In this document: piece after piece, positions 15,149 to 21,329 of the stretch
Layout: each line of letters opens with the position of its first letter
How positions within the stretch are numbered: the stretch's first letter is position 1
DNA from: a virus
Length of the DNA: 32,491 nt
Virus record (IMG/VR): IMGVR_UViG_3300030101_000881
Span: 2,156 to 34,646 of that record
Direction: 5' to 3' (one strand)
Made by a program: the position numbers and the translations under genes
The notes under the pieces: generated by a model
The model's database searches: none
What the model was told of the DNA's origin: nothing
Seen by the model: only the letters and a program-made list of their open reading frames with translations

Positions 15149-15272
15149 TCTCTATTATTTTAATAAGTAAATCAAAATCAAAATATATTTTATTATTTAT
15201 TTTAATATGATTAATCGGCAAAGAAAAAGCCGAAGGGATAAGCCCTGTTTTAATATATGTTTCTTTTTTCAT
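15105..15272 (-). CDS. hypothetical small protein
   Basis: A 55-aa frame (MKKETYIKTGLIPSAFSLPI, then NHIKINNKIYFDFDLLIKII). Its ATG overlaps the stop of the preceding 73-aa gene as TAATG, the same coupling seen elsewhere in this phage, which is the main reason to accept it. The second half has alternating hydrophobic residues. No family recognised. Overlaps the next gene by 44 nt. Confidence 0.5.
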   Translation of the reverse strand: MKKETYIKTGLIPSAFSLPINHIKINNKIYFDFDLLIKIIENENNRNKTEIIFER

Positions 15273-15493
15273 TAGTTTAATATTTGTGTTATTTTCATGC
15301 AGAGAATAAAAAACGTAATAAATAAAATTATAAATAATAATATTTGTCTGGTTTCGTTTTCTCTTTTTGTTTTCTTTATTCTTTGCCTCATAAGCTGGTT
15401 AAACTCTTGCAAGGTTAAGACTTCAATTTGTTTGCCATAATGAACACAAATTTTATTTGTTTCTAGTAGTTTTATTTCTGTTATTTCTTTCAT
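15272..15493 (-). CDS. small membrane protein
   Basis: A 73-aa protein: a soluble N-terminal half (MKEITEIKLLETNKICVHYG, LTLQEFNQLMRQRIKKTKRE) followed by one strong C-terminal transmembrane segment, ILLFIILFITFFILCMKITQ. The basic stretch before the helix suggests the N-terminus stays in the cytoplasm (tail-anchored). No family recognised. It belongs to the cluster of tiny genes downstream of the promoter at 16239-16270. Confidence 0.65.
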   Translation of the reverse strand: MKEITEIKLLETNKICVHYGKQIEVLTLQEFNQLMRQRIKKTKRENETRQILLFIILFITFFILCMKITQILN

Positions 15494-15504
15494 GTTATTT
15501 TGTT

Positions 15505-15651
15505 TTATTGTTTCATATATTGAGAGAGGTATTGCCTCGCTTCATGCTTGGTTAAGTCAAACTCTAATTCTAAATATTGACCAGCTCCGAACATGTTAAT
15601 AGTTCCTGATTCTCTTAATTCGTCTAAGTATTCAAATATATCTTCTTTCAT
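15505..15651 (-). CDS. small conserved phage protein (MFGAG-type)
   Basis: A 48-aa protein: MKEDIFEYLDELRESGTINM, then FGAGQYLELEFDLTKHEARQ and YLSQYMK. I recall many phages coding for 45-60-aa proteins with the pattern SG-x-x-NMFGA-x-xYL-x-x-EF-x-L-x-x-xEAR-x-x-L-x-x-WM, so this looks like a member; their function is unknown to me. It sits 11 nt before the 73-aa membrane protein. Below normal ORF length cut-offs. Confidence 0.75.
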   Translation of the reverse strand: MKEDIFEYLDELRESGTINMFGAGQYLELEFDLTKHEARQYLSQYMKQ

Positions 15652-15661
15652 GTTGTTTTAT

Positions 15662-15790
15662 TTATAGTTTGTTTATTAATTCGTTTAATCTGTTCAAATC
15701 TCCAGACATTAAAATACTATCATTTGTAAATAATTTTCTGTGATTAAATACAGATATTAATTCTTTTAATTCTTTTATTGTTTCTTTCAT
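15662..15790 (-). CDS. hypothetical small helical protein
   Basis: A 42-aa frame (MKETIKELKELISVFNHRKL, then FTNDSILMSGDLNRLNELIN, KL). The pattern suggests two short helices around a polar turn. It is preceded by the AAACAATTAAAACAAATAAAC type of leader typical for starts in this phage and followed 10 nt later by the MFGAG-type gene. No family recognised. Confidence 0.55.
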   Translation of the reverse strand: MKETIKELKELISVFNHRKLFTNDSILMSGDLNRLNELINKL

Positions 15791-15817
15791 GTTTATTTGT
15801 TTTAATTGTTTATTATT

Positions 15818-15958
15818 TTAATAGCAATCAAGAGGCAAATTTTTATATAAATTATTCTCTAATTTAATTAACTTTTTTTTCAGCTTCTTGATTTTCTTTT
15901 TTCTTTCGTCTATTGTTTCGTTTCTTAGTCTTTGTAATCTCAAATGTTTGTCATTCAT
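15818..15958 (-). CDS. hypothetical Lys-rich coiled-coil protein
   Basis: A 46-aa, strongly Lys-rich frame: MNDKHLRLQRLRNETIDERK, then a run of KKIKKLKKKLIKLENNL and LPLDCY. The heptad-like leucine and isoleucine spacing suggests a short coiled coil. An alternative ATG lies 4 nt away out of frame. Gene order, leader and spacing fit the neighbours. Function unknown. Confidence 0.5.
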   Translation of the reverse strand: MNDKHLRLQRLRNETIDERKKKIKKLKKKLIKLENNLYKNLPLDCY

Positions 15959-16055
15959 GTTATTTGTTTTAGTTGTTATTTATAAAATTAGCGTGCTATT
16001 TCTCGGACAATTCCAAAGCATAGTTTTTTTATACTTGTCTCACTAATTATTAATA

Positions 16056-16205
16056 TTAAAATGATGCAGTAATAAAACCATTTAAAGCCCATTGACCGAC
16101 AACAGAAACCAGACCGAACATAACAACACTAAATATTGTTAATTGTACTTTTTCAAAGGTGTCTAATTGTTTAAAGTTGTTTACTTGTTTGTTAATTGTT
16201 TTCAT
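16056..16205 (-). CDS. small single-pass membrane protein
   Basis: A 49-aa protein with a polar start (MKTINKQVNNFKQLDTFEKV) and one transmembrane helix, QLTIFSVVMFGLVSVVGQWA. It is the first gene after the promoter at 16239-16270, with a leader of about 25 nt. Small membrane proteins expressed early by phages often target host envelope functions, but nothing in the sequence shows that here. Confidence 0.65.
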   Translation of the reverse strand: MKTINKQVNNFKQLDTFEKVQLTIFSVVMFGLVSVVGQWALNGFITASF

Positions 16206-16238
16206 TGTTTTATTGTTTTTGTTGTTATTATTATAGTG

Positions 16239-16270
16239 TAAATATAAACAATTTTGTTAATATCTACAAA
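16239..16270 (-). promoter_or_regulatory. promoter with AACAA-AA-TTGTT core
   Basis: Minus strand TTTG (16270-16267), 20 nt, TATATTTA (16246-16239). The spacer holds TTAACAAAATTGTTTA, nearly identical to the spacer of the 17389 promoter. Drives the tiny-gene cluster starting at 16205. Confidence 0.65.
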
Positions 16271-16300
16271 TCTAAATGTTAAAATTTTGTTAAAGAAATG

Positions 16301-16591
16301 TTAAAGTTTTATCTCTGTTCTGTGTCCGTTCCATTTCTCACCATTTAAAAACCATTGAAAATTTTTCTGATATATTCCAGCGTGTCCGATATGGTTCAAT
16401 ATTCCGTTAAGCCTTTCTTTAGTTGTGTTACTGAACCAACCACAATTGGAGATAAATAATTTATTATTTTTCTTTTCTGCTATTAAATTATAATGTAAAT
16501 AAAATTTATTATCATTTACAAATGTATTGCTTTTAGAATAATTGTAATTATTAAAAAATGCTTTTACTGATTCTTTTGTTATTTTTCTCAT
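16301..16591 (-). CDS. hypothetical protein
   Basis: A 96-aa protein. It has helix KESVKAFFNNYNYSKSNTFV, strands FYLHYNLIAEKKNNKLFISN, then CGWFSNTTKERLNGIL and NFQWFLNGEKWNGHR. This kind of short protein, with paired tryptophans in a WFLNGEKWNG turn, reminds me of small hypothetical proteins of Bacteroidota phages. No function known. It is the third gene of the run that starts at 17361; the next promoter lies just downstream at 16239. Confidence 0.65.
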   Translation of the reverse strand: MRKITKESVKAFFNNYNYSKSNTFVNDNKFYLHYNLIAEKKNNKLFISNCGWFSNTTKERLNGILNHIGHAGIYQKNFQWFLNGEKWNGHRTEIKL

Positions 16592-16602
16592 GATTGTTTA
16601 TT

Positions 16603-16935
16603 TTAATTATTATTGTTTCTTCTTTCGTCCCAGTCATCAAATAAAATTATTTCACTTTCAATTAAGCTTTCATAATCTTGATAAGATTTCATTAATGAAT
16701 GTTCAAGGTCTTTGATTTCTTCAAAGCTTGCGCCATGTGGGTTGTCATCCCATGTGAATTTTAATTCTTGGACTTTCTTTTTATTCTTGTAAATAACTAT
16801 ATTATAACGCCCTGAAATTTCGCAAAGCCATTTATATTTATTTGCTTCGGCTCTTGCTCTCTCTAATCTTTCAATTACTTGCGCTTTAGTTTCTTTTTTT
16901 ATTTGTTCTTGTTCGTATGTTGTTAAATTGCTCAT
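16603..16935 (-). CDS. hypothetical charged protein
   Basis: A 110-aa protein with a Glu/Lys/Arg-rich helical start (TYEQEQIKKETKAQVIERLE), a short strand hairpin (YNIVIYKNKKKVQELKFTWD) and a second helix (EIKDLEHSLMKSYQDYESLI). It ends in poly-Asn. No family recognised. Gaps of 11-12 nt on either side place it in one operon with the 137-aa and 96-aa genes. Confidence 0.65.
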   Translation of the reverse strand: MSNLTTYEQEQIKKETKAQVIERLERARAEANKYKWLCEISGRYNIVIYKNKKKVQELKFTWDDNPHGASFEEIKDLEHSLMKSYQDYESLIESEIILFDDWDERRNNNN

Positions 16936-16947
16936 TGTTTTATGTTT

Positions 16948-17361
16948 TTAAAATGGTAATAAGTCGAATTTCTCAATATAATTATTTAAATATTGTTCAA
17001 CCTCTTTTTTTATGTCTCCTAATTCCTCAAATGAATCAAAATTAAATTCTAAATCATTTACTAAAATATGCGCATAATGATTAAATATAAAATTTACTAC
17101 AAATTCAGAATTAATATTATCTGTTGGCATTGCTTCCCCTGTCATATCTTTATATAATTCACCTGCGAAGCTTATTAAAGCAAAAACATTAATATTTGAA
17201 TCATTAATAAACTGACTGCAACGGCTATAATAAATCATTGAATATACTTCATCATCTGTTATAAAATTAAAATCTGTTGCGCCTTCGTAGTCATCAAGCG
17301 AATCAATCACACATTCAAGAACATGCTTTTTAAATTGTTTTTCTATGTTTTCGTAATACAT
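16948..17361 (-). CDS. hypothetical protein, first gene after terL-side promoter
   Basis: A 137-aa acidic protein, mostly helical: MYYENIEKQFKKHVLECVID, DDYEGATDFNFITDDEVYSM, then FVVNFIFNHYAHILVNDLEF and EVEQYLNNYIEKFDLLPF. No family recognised with confidence. It starts about 25 nt downstream of a clear promoter (17389-17421) and heads the run of small genes that extends to the terminator at 14893. Its position behind the terminase but with a primary-sigma promoter suggests expression early in infection. Confidence 0.65.
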   Translation of the reverse strand: MYYENIEKQFKKHVLECVIDSLDDYEGATDFNFITDDEVYSMIYYSRCSQFINDSNINVFALISFAGELYKDMTGEAMPTDNINSEFVVNFIFNHYAHILVNDLEFNFDSFEELGDIKKEVEQYLNNYIEKFDLLPF

Positions 17362-17388
17362 TTGTTTTGTTTTTATTGGTTAATGATA

Positions 17389-17421
17389 CAAATATATAAA
17401 CAATTTTGTTAATAAACCAAA
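17389..17421 (-). promoter_or_regulatory. Bacteroidota-type promoter, best match
   Basis: Minus strand TTTG (17421-17418), 21 nt, TATATTTG (17396-17389), matching both boxes of the Bacteroidota primary-sigma promoter. The spacer contains TTAACAAAATTGTTTA with an AACAA/TTGTT dyad that is shared with the promoters at 16239 and, imperfectly, 21298. Confidence 0.75.
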
Positions 17422-17577
17422 TAAATATATAATTTTTTTTATACCTATTATAAGCGAGCGCGCGTGTATACAAAAATAATTTAACACTACAAAAATATAT
17501 TTGATTTTGTTACTGGTTTTTTTTCTAGCTAAAATTACGGAAAGTTTCGCAGGGATACAAGCGCAGAGTTAGACCCT
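17422..17577. other. intergenic segment with GC-rich island
   Basis: Between the promoter and the repeat array lies 156 nt without genes. It is AT-rich except for GCGAGCGCGCGTGTATAC around 17453-17470, an alternating purine-pyrimidine stretch that stands out sharply from its surroundings. Together with the adjacent repeats this could be a replication or packaging site. Confidence 0.4.
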
Positions 17578-17669
17578 CATGTTAAACAACCCCCCATGTT
17601 AAACAGCCCTCATGTTAAACACCTCCATGTTAAACAATCGACCCTTCATGTTAAAGGTCCATGTTAAAC
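17578..17669 (-). repeat. six direct repeats (iteron-like array) behind terL
   Basis: Six copies of plus-strand CATGTTAAAC start at 17578, 17595, 17611, 17626, 17647 and 17660; the fifth ends in G. Spacing is 17, 16, 15, 21 and 13 nt, and spacers are mostly C/T-rich. On the minus strand each copy reads GTTTAACATG, within TGTTTAACATG in most, and carries a TGTT-T-AACA dyad. The array ends 4 nt from the terL stop codon. Iterons of an origin, a terminase or packaging site, or a repressor array are possible. Confidence 0.8.
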
Positions 17670-17672
17670 AAA

Positions 17673-18887
17673 TTATCGAATAACATATTTTCCAGAATTT
17701 ACTCCTTGCACTAAATATTGCAGAGAATATCTGATTGCATCTACAAAGTGATTATACTTGTCTATTGGTTTCTGACCTCTCTCGTGCCAGACATAATTAT
17801 TAAACTCTCTAATTATATTGTGTGAGTTTCTCTCTACTATTATCTCATAGTCTTGCATCAAAGCAATACCTGATAAGATACTGCCCTTTCTTTTTATAGT
17901 TGGTCTAATGTTTAGACCTGTGTTCTTTAATTCTTTTATCAATCTAGGTTCAGAACTATCACAGATTATCAAATCTGCCCCACACTCTTTTCTGTTCATA
18001 AATGCTATATCTGACGTAGAAAGCCCTGTTTTACCAAAAACCTCCTTTACATATACTTTTCTTACTTCTCTGTCTACAGACACCTTTACAAGCGTTGTCA
18101 TGTCCATAGAGAACCCAAAGTCTTGCCCATAGCAAGTTAACTCTGTTTGTGCAAACTCTCCAACCTTCCAATTTCTAATTATTGTGCCTTCAGCTTTTTC
18201 CATCCAACCTCCTAAAATAATATGCTCAAACTTAGAAGGAGTTCTACGCTTCATATCCATTATCTGACCAATAAAGGACTTAGATAGATTCTCTTTATTG
18301 TCTTCGTAAGTGGTGTGTATATAAGTTATATCATTTGTAACACCATTGTAACCCCCTTGAATATTTTTATATAAAAAGAATCTCTGATATATCCAATGCT
18401 CTTTTGTAGCTGGATTTAATATTAAAATACATCTGTTTTGTTTACCTTGTGTTCTAATGGAGAAGTCAATCTTGTTAAACACATCCTCTTCTAAAAGCTC
18501 TTCAGCTTCATCTACAACGAAAGTAGTCACACCATTTAAAGATTTAAGAGCTGCAGTTTGATTACCTGATGAGGTCCTGATACCTTTAAACATTATAGAA
18601 CTGTTTGTCTTCAAGTTTATTATCTCATCTTTAGTAATTCTAAAATCACCATGCACATCCATCAAATCAATCTTCTCAATAAACTCAGGAATAATAGAAG
18701 TGTTAGCTGATGTTAAAGTATACCTTGTAAATAGAATCTTATGCCCATGCTCATAAGTTAGGTTCAGTAGAAACAAAGCTACACCAAAACTCTTCCCACT
18801 ACCTCTACCTCCAGTAATCACAAAATATCTACTCTTTGACTGAAACAAAGGTATATATTTACTATGTAAATTTATATTGCTATTCAT
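17673..18887 (-). CDS. terL: terminase large subunit
   Basis: A 404-aa packaging motor of the Terminase_3/PBSX type: an N-terminal ATPase that drives DNA into the prohead and a C-terminal nuclease that cuts genome units. Walker A is GGRGSGKS at 26-33 and Walker B FVVDEAE at 123-129, followed by a LILNPATKEHW coupling region near 154-164. The nuclease domain shows the expected acidic residues: Asp256 in GQDFGFSMD, Asp310 in LIICDSSEP and Asp383 in NHFVDAIRYS. Length is normal for the family. Its start overlaps the end of the small-subunit gene by 8 nt. Confidence 0.95.
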   Translation of the reverse strand: MNSNINLHSKYIPLFQSKSRYFVITGGRGSGKSFGVALFLLNLTYEHGHKILFTRYTLTSANTSIIPEFIEKIDLMDVHGDFRITKDEIINLKTNSSIMFKGIRTSSGNQTAALKSLNGVTTFVVDEAEELLEEDVFNKIDFSIRTQGKQNRCILILNPATKEHWIYQRFFLYKNIQGGYNGVTNDITYIHTTYEDNKENLSKSFIGQIMDMKRRTPSKFEHIILGGWMEKAEGTIIRNWKVGEFAQTELTCYGQDFGFSMDMTTLVKVSVDREVRKVYVKEVFGKTGLSTSDIAFMNRKECGADLIICDSSEPRLIKELKNTGLNIRPTIKRKGSILSGIALMQDYEIIVERNSHNIIREFNNYVWHERGQKPIDKYNHFVDAIRYSLQYLVQGVNSGKYVIR

Positions 18888-19278
18888 CTTCTGGAGTTAC
18901 ATCTATGATGTCATCCTCTGACTCAGTTTCCTTATTGTTAAAGAAGTTTATAACAGGAACTTGTATTTTATTAGTTTTAGAAGAATCATTTATACTGTCT
19001 GATGGTTTACCATAAGCATACTCCATTAGTAGTTTCATGTGAGTAAAGTTCTTCTTAGCAAGCTCAGCAAGGTGTTTAAACGCCTCTTTCTCGCTTCCAA
19101 ACACTTCTTTCATAGCATTGGTCGCATAAGAAGAGATACGCTCTCTCTTAGCTTTATTTTGCCTCGCAGGTTGTAGCTTCTTAATTGTAGATATTGGCTT
19201 AGGTGCTAGTCTCTTGTTGTTCTTTCTTCCGTCTGTTCTCTTTATTTCTGTAGACCTATTCTTTTTAGCTCTTGACAT
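18880..19278 (-). CDS. terS: terminase small subunit-like
   Basis: I start it at the ATG at 19278 (MSRAKKNRSTEIKRT), which ends the CGTTATC element; an in-frame start at 19353 would overlap the upstream gene. The 132-aa protein has a basic N-terminus, a helical middle (SSYATNAMKEVFGSEKEAFK, HLAELAKKNFTHMKLLMEYA), the YGKPSDSIND motif that I associate with small terminases, and an acidic C-terminus. It would bind the packaging site and regulate TerL, whose gene follows with an 8-nt overlap. Position is the strongest evidence. Confidence 0.75.
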   Translation of the reverse strand: MSRAKKNRSTEIKRTDGRKNNKRLAPKPISTIKKLQPARQNKAKRERISSYATNAMKEVFGSEKEAFKHLAELAKKNFTHMKLLMEYAYGKPSDSINDSSKTNKIQVPVINFFNNKETESEDDIIDVTPEDE

Positions 19279-19290
19279 ATTATGATAACG
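19276..19290 (-). promoter_or_regulatory. late-gene start element, copy 4
   Basis: Minus strand CGTTATCATAATATG, with the ATG starting the small terminase. One base differs from the copies at 2922 and 14263 (A for G). The right half of the palindrome is lost. This copy opens the late (packaging) part of the genome. Confidence 0.55.
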
Positions 19291-19291
19291 T

Positions 19292-19510
19292 TTATTTTGT
19301 ATTATGTTTTTGGTAAAGCTTGTCATGAACATCTGCAATACCTTCATGCACATTTTTTTTATTGTATTTCTCTTGCAACATTGCTCTCTTGTTTCCTTTC
19401 TCTACAATTATGTGATAAGTCAAATTGTCTTTGGTTACAGGATATATGTAAAAATCGTTTGCAATAGCCCACTGTGCAGCTTTCGGACACAATACTTTTA
19501 TCTTACGCAT
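19292..19510 (-). CDS. hypothetical protein
   Basis: A 72-aa protein: MRKIKVLCPKAAQWAIANDF, YIYPVTKDNLTYHIIVEKGN, then a Lys-rich helical end. Strand-helix-strand order with an early KVLCPKAAQWA turn; no family recognised. Its ATG overlaps the end of the DnaA-like gene by 8 nt and its stop lies 13 nt before the small terminase start, so it is the last gene of the replication side. Confidence 0.65.
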   Translation of the reverse strand: MRKIKVLCPKAAQWAIANDFYIYPVTKDNLTYHIIVEKGNKRAMLQEKYNKKNVHEGIADVHDKLYQKHNTK

Positions 19511-19952
19511 AGTTTTTGATTATGTCAACCATTGCTTTTACTCTAACCTTTGCACTGTCTATGTGTTTTTTAGGTATTTCTCTTACAATGCTGACAAGCT
19601 CCTCATGCTCATCATATGTCTTTAGCTTTAAAAGTTTTTCATATTCATTACGCAATGCATAATAATTTTCTTTCAAGTATTTTACATCATCTTCACTCTT
19701 AATCTTATTATATATTTCATATAACAAAGGCTCTTCTCTTTGAATCACAGGAAATACATTATTGATAGCATGTAAAACTGTAGCATGATTCACCTCTAAA
19801 GTATCAGCAATCCTTTGTAATGTAAATGTTGTCTTTTCTTTACATAACTTAAAATAAATCGCTCTTGCATATACTAATTGTCTATTCCTACTTTTGACAG
19901 ACAAGTCTTGTAATGTAGCTTCTTCAACTTCCTTTCTTATTTTCTTTATCAT
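19503..19952 (-). CDS. stand-alone DnaA domain IV-like DNA-binding protein
   Basis: A 149-aa protein whose residues ~19-66 match the C-terminal DNA-binding domain of DnaA: VKSRNRQLVYARAIYFKLCK, TFTLQRIADTLEVNHATVLH, AINNVFPVI. In DnaA this helix-turn-helix (with the DHxTVxxA signature, here NHATVLHA) reads DnaA boxes. There is no AAA+ domain; the rest is a charged helical segment (~75-149) and may mediate dimerisation or partner binding. It could recognise the host or phage origin, or act as a regulator. It overlaps the preceding gene by 29 nt. Confidence 0.8.
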   Translation of the reverse strand: MIKKIRKEVEEATLQDLSVKSRNRQLVYARAIYFKLCKEKTTFTLQRIADTLEVNHATVLHAINNVFPVIQREEPLLYEIYNKIKSEDDVKYLKENYYALRNEYEKLLKLKTYDEHEELVSIVREIPKKHIDSAKVRVKAMVDIIKNYA

Positions 19953-20196
19953 CTTTTATAAATTTTATATTATTTTTTATTTTATCCTCACCATACATTT
20001 TTGCTAAATCTACTGACAAGTTAAACTTGTATACTTCTAATGCTTGATGTATACCAGCACACTCATAAAACATTTCTCTCTGCTCGTATTCTTTCAATAT
20101 TACTAATATCTCCTCAACACTCGTTCCTCTCTCTAATTCATAAGTTGTCAAAGCAAAATACTCTGCAATCTTAGAACTAGATAAATCATCCTTCAT
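19924..20196 (-). CDS. hypothetical acidic helical protein
   Basis: A 90-aa protein, helical throughout: MKDDLSSSKIAEYFALTTYE, TSVEEILVILKEYEQREMFY, ECAGIHQALEVYKFNLSVDL. No family recognised. It overlaps the 5' nuclease gene by 4 nt (ATGA) and the DnaA-like gene by 29 nt, so all three are probably made together. The position suggests a replication accessory role, but nothing more specific is visible. Confidence 0.6.
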   Translation of the reverse strand: MKDDLSSSKIAEYFALTTYELERGTSVEEILVILKEYEQREMFYECAGIHQALEVYKFNLSVDLAKMYGEDKIKNNIKFIKDDKENKKGS

Positions 20197-20879
20197 TCTG
20201 TTCTTAGTCTAAGTAAATTATAACATTGTATATATTTTAATTTTGCTTTTTGTTTATATATTTTCTTAAATAATTGATATACTTTTTTAGTAAATTGATA
20301 ATGCGTAACGCAATCTTTTAACAATTTGTTAGCATACTTTTTACCATAACCTTTACAGTAATTTACATTATCAATAGTGTCACCTACAATCATTTGTGTA
20401 TAGAAGTTTTGTAATGCCTCTACCTCTGTTACATCATACATGCACTGATGATTGTAATGATAGTTATATATTAAAGCTGGTAGCTGCATGTAGTCTTTGT
20501 CTAAAGCCAAGATAATTACATTGTCTCTACCTTTTTCTTGTGACAGATGTTTCCAATACCTAGCAACTAAGTCATCTGTTTCTACACCACAAGTCTTCAC
20601 ACCATCATATTTATCTGTTACATAATTATGTAATTGCTTTAATATATTAGGAAGCTCACTACCCTTCCTATTTGCTTTATAGTTATCATCTAATAGTTTG
20701 CGAAAATTTCCAGCACTATTATTAAAAGTAATAACTGTATCAATATCATAATGACCATACAAAGTTGTTAATATGTTGTCAAACGAATTGTCATATTCAA
20801 TCTTAGCTTGTTCTAAATCATCTTGTGCTTTAAAACAAGAAGCCCACACCAAACTATCTGCATCAAACAATACGGTCAT
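20193..20879 (-). CDS. 5'-3' exonuclease, FEN/T7-type
   Basis: A 228-aa metal-dependent 5' nuclease of the FEN/PIN-like fold, which removes RNA primers or degrades DNA from 5' ends. Metal-binding signatures are in order: FDADSLVW (Asp6, Asp8), the FRKLLDDNYKANRKG arch-basic segment (59-73), ETDDLVARY (100-108), DKDYMQLP (127-134) and GDTIDNV (166-172). The last is followed by the KGYGKKYANKLL helix-hairpin (177-188) that binds duplex DNA. Length fits phage enzymes that stand alone without polymerase. It lies with DNA metabolism genes. Confidence 0.9.
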   Translation of the reverse strand: MTVLFDADSLVWASCFKAQDDLEQAKIEYDNSFDNILTTLYGHYDIDTVITFNNSAGNFRKLLDDNYKANRKGSELPNILKQLHNYVTDKYDGVKTCGVETDDLVARYWKHLSQEKGRDNVIILALDKDYMQLPALIYNYHYNHQCMYDVTEVEALQNFYTQMIVGDTIDNVNYCKGYGKKYANKLLKDCVTHYQFTKKVYQLFKKIYKQKAKLKYIQCYNLLRLRTE

Positions 20880-20881
20880 AA

Positions 20882-21037
20882 CTACTTATATGACGTTCTT
20901 TTTGTATCGTTTATAATGTTACCCTCTGGGTCAAAGATAGTATACCCATCTTTACGCAAAAGTGTTATTGCCTTGTTTCTTTCAGCAACTCTCTGCTGAC
21001 TTCTATAAGTCTCAAATATTTGATTTGATATTGCCAT
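20882..21037 (-). CDS. hypothetical small protein
   Basis: A 51-aa frame: MAISNQIFETYRSQQRVAER, NKAITLLRKDGYTIFDPEGN, IINDTKRTSYK. The pattern (helix, then GYTIFDPEGNII strand-turn-strand) looks like a real small phage protein. It ends 2 nt before the nuclease start and begins 14 nt after the preceding gene. Not visible to 60-aa cut-offs. No family recognised. Confidence 0.7.
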   Translation of the reverse strand: MAISNQIFETYRSQQRVAERNKAITLLRKDGYTIFDPEGNIINDTKRTSYK

Positions 21038-21051
21038 AATTATTATTTTTG

Positions 21052-21270
21052 TTATACATAATCTTCATATTGTTCAACAGCTAGTTCTTCCAGCTCTTTT
21101 ATAACATTATCATCTAATATATCTATAATGTTTTGCTTTCCACAAACTACTTCGTAAATCTCAAAGTATCTAGGTTCTGGTGCATCAAAGTAGGTAGCAT
21201 CTCTACCAGCCTCATAATAACCCCTTAATACTAAAGTAACTGAATCATAAATTATTGTTGTCTCATCCAT
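21052..21270 (-). CDS. hypothetical acidic protein
   Basis: A 72-aa acidic protein: DETTIIYDSVTLVLRGYYEA, GRDATYFDAPEPRYFEIYEV, then a helical end (IIDILDDNVIKELEELAVEQ). The D-x-x-x-Y-x-x-P-E-P-R-YFEI-x-x-V stretch looks like a conserved strand pair, but I cannot name a family. It follows directly after the promoter at 21298-21329 and probably heads a transcript with the 51-aa protein and nuclease. Confidence 0.65.
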   Translation of the reverse strand: MDETTIIYDSVTLVLRGYYEAGRDATYFDAPEPRYFEIYEVVCGKQNIIDILDDNVIKELEELAVEQYEDYV

Positions 21271-21297
21271 TGTTTATTATCTTTATTGTTAATAACT

Positions 21298-21329
21298 GCA
21301 ATATATAAACAATTTTCTTAATTACCAAA
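21298..21329 (-). promoter_or_regulatory. promoter before the 72-aa gene
   Basis: Minus strand TTTG (21329-21326), 20 nt, TATATTGC (21305-21298). The spacer TTAAGAAAATTGTTTA is one base from that of the 17389 promoter, spoiling one side of the dyad. The -33 box lies inside the end of the upstream gene. Confidence 0.6.

Noticed and set aside
17578-17669. Short CRISPR-like array
   Set aside because: Repeats are only 10-14 nt and spacers 3-11 nt, C/T-rich and similar to each other; no cas genes. Protein-binding repeats fit better.
18880-19353. Small terminase starting at 19353
   Set aside because: This would overlap the 72-aa gene by 62 nt and place the conserved CGTTATC element inside coding sequence; the ATG at 19278 has the same context as three other late genes.
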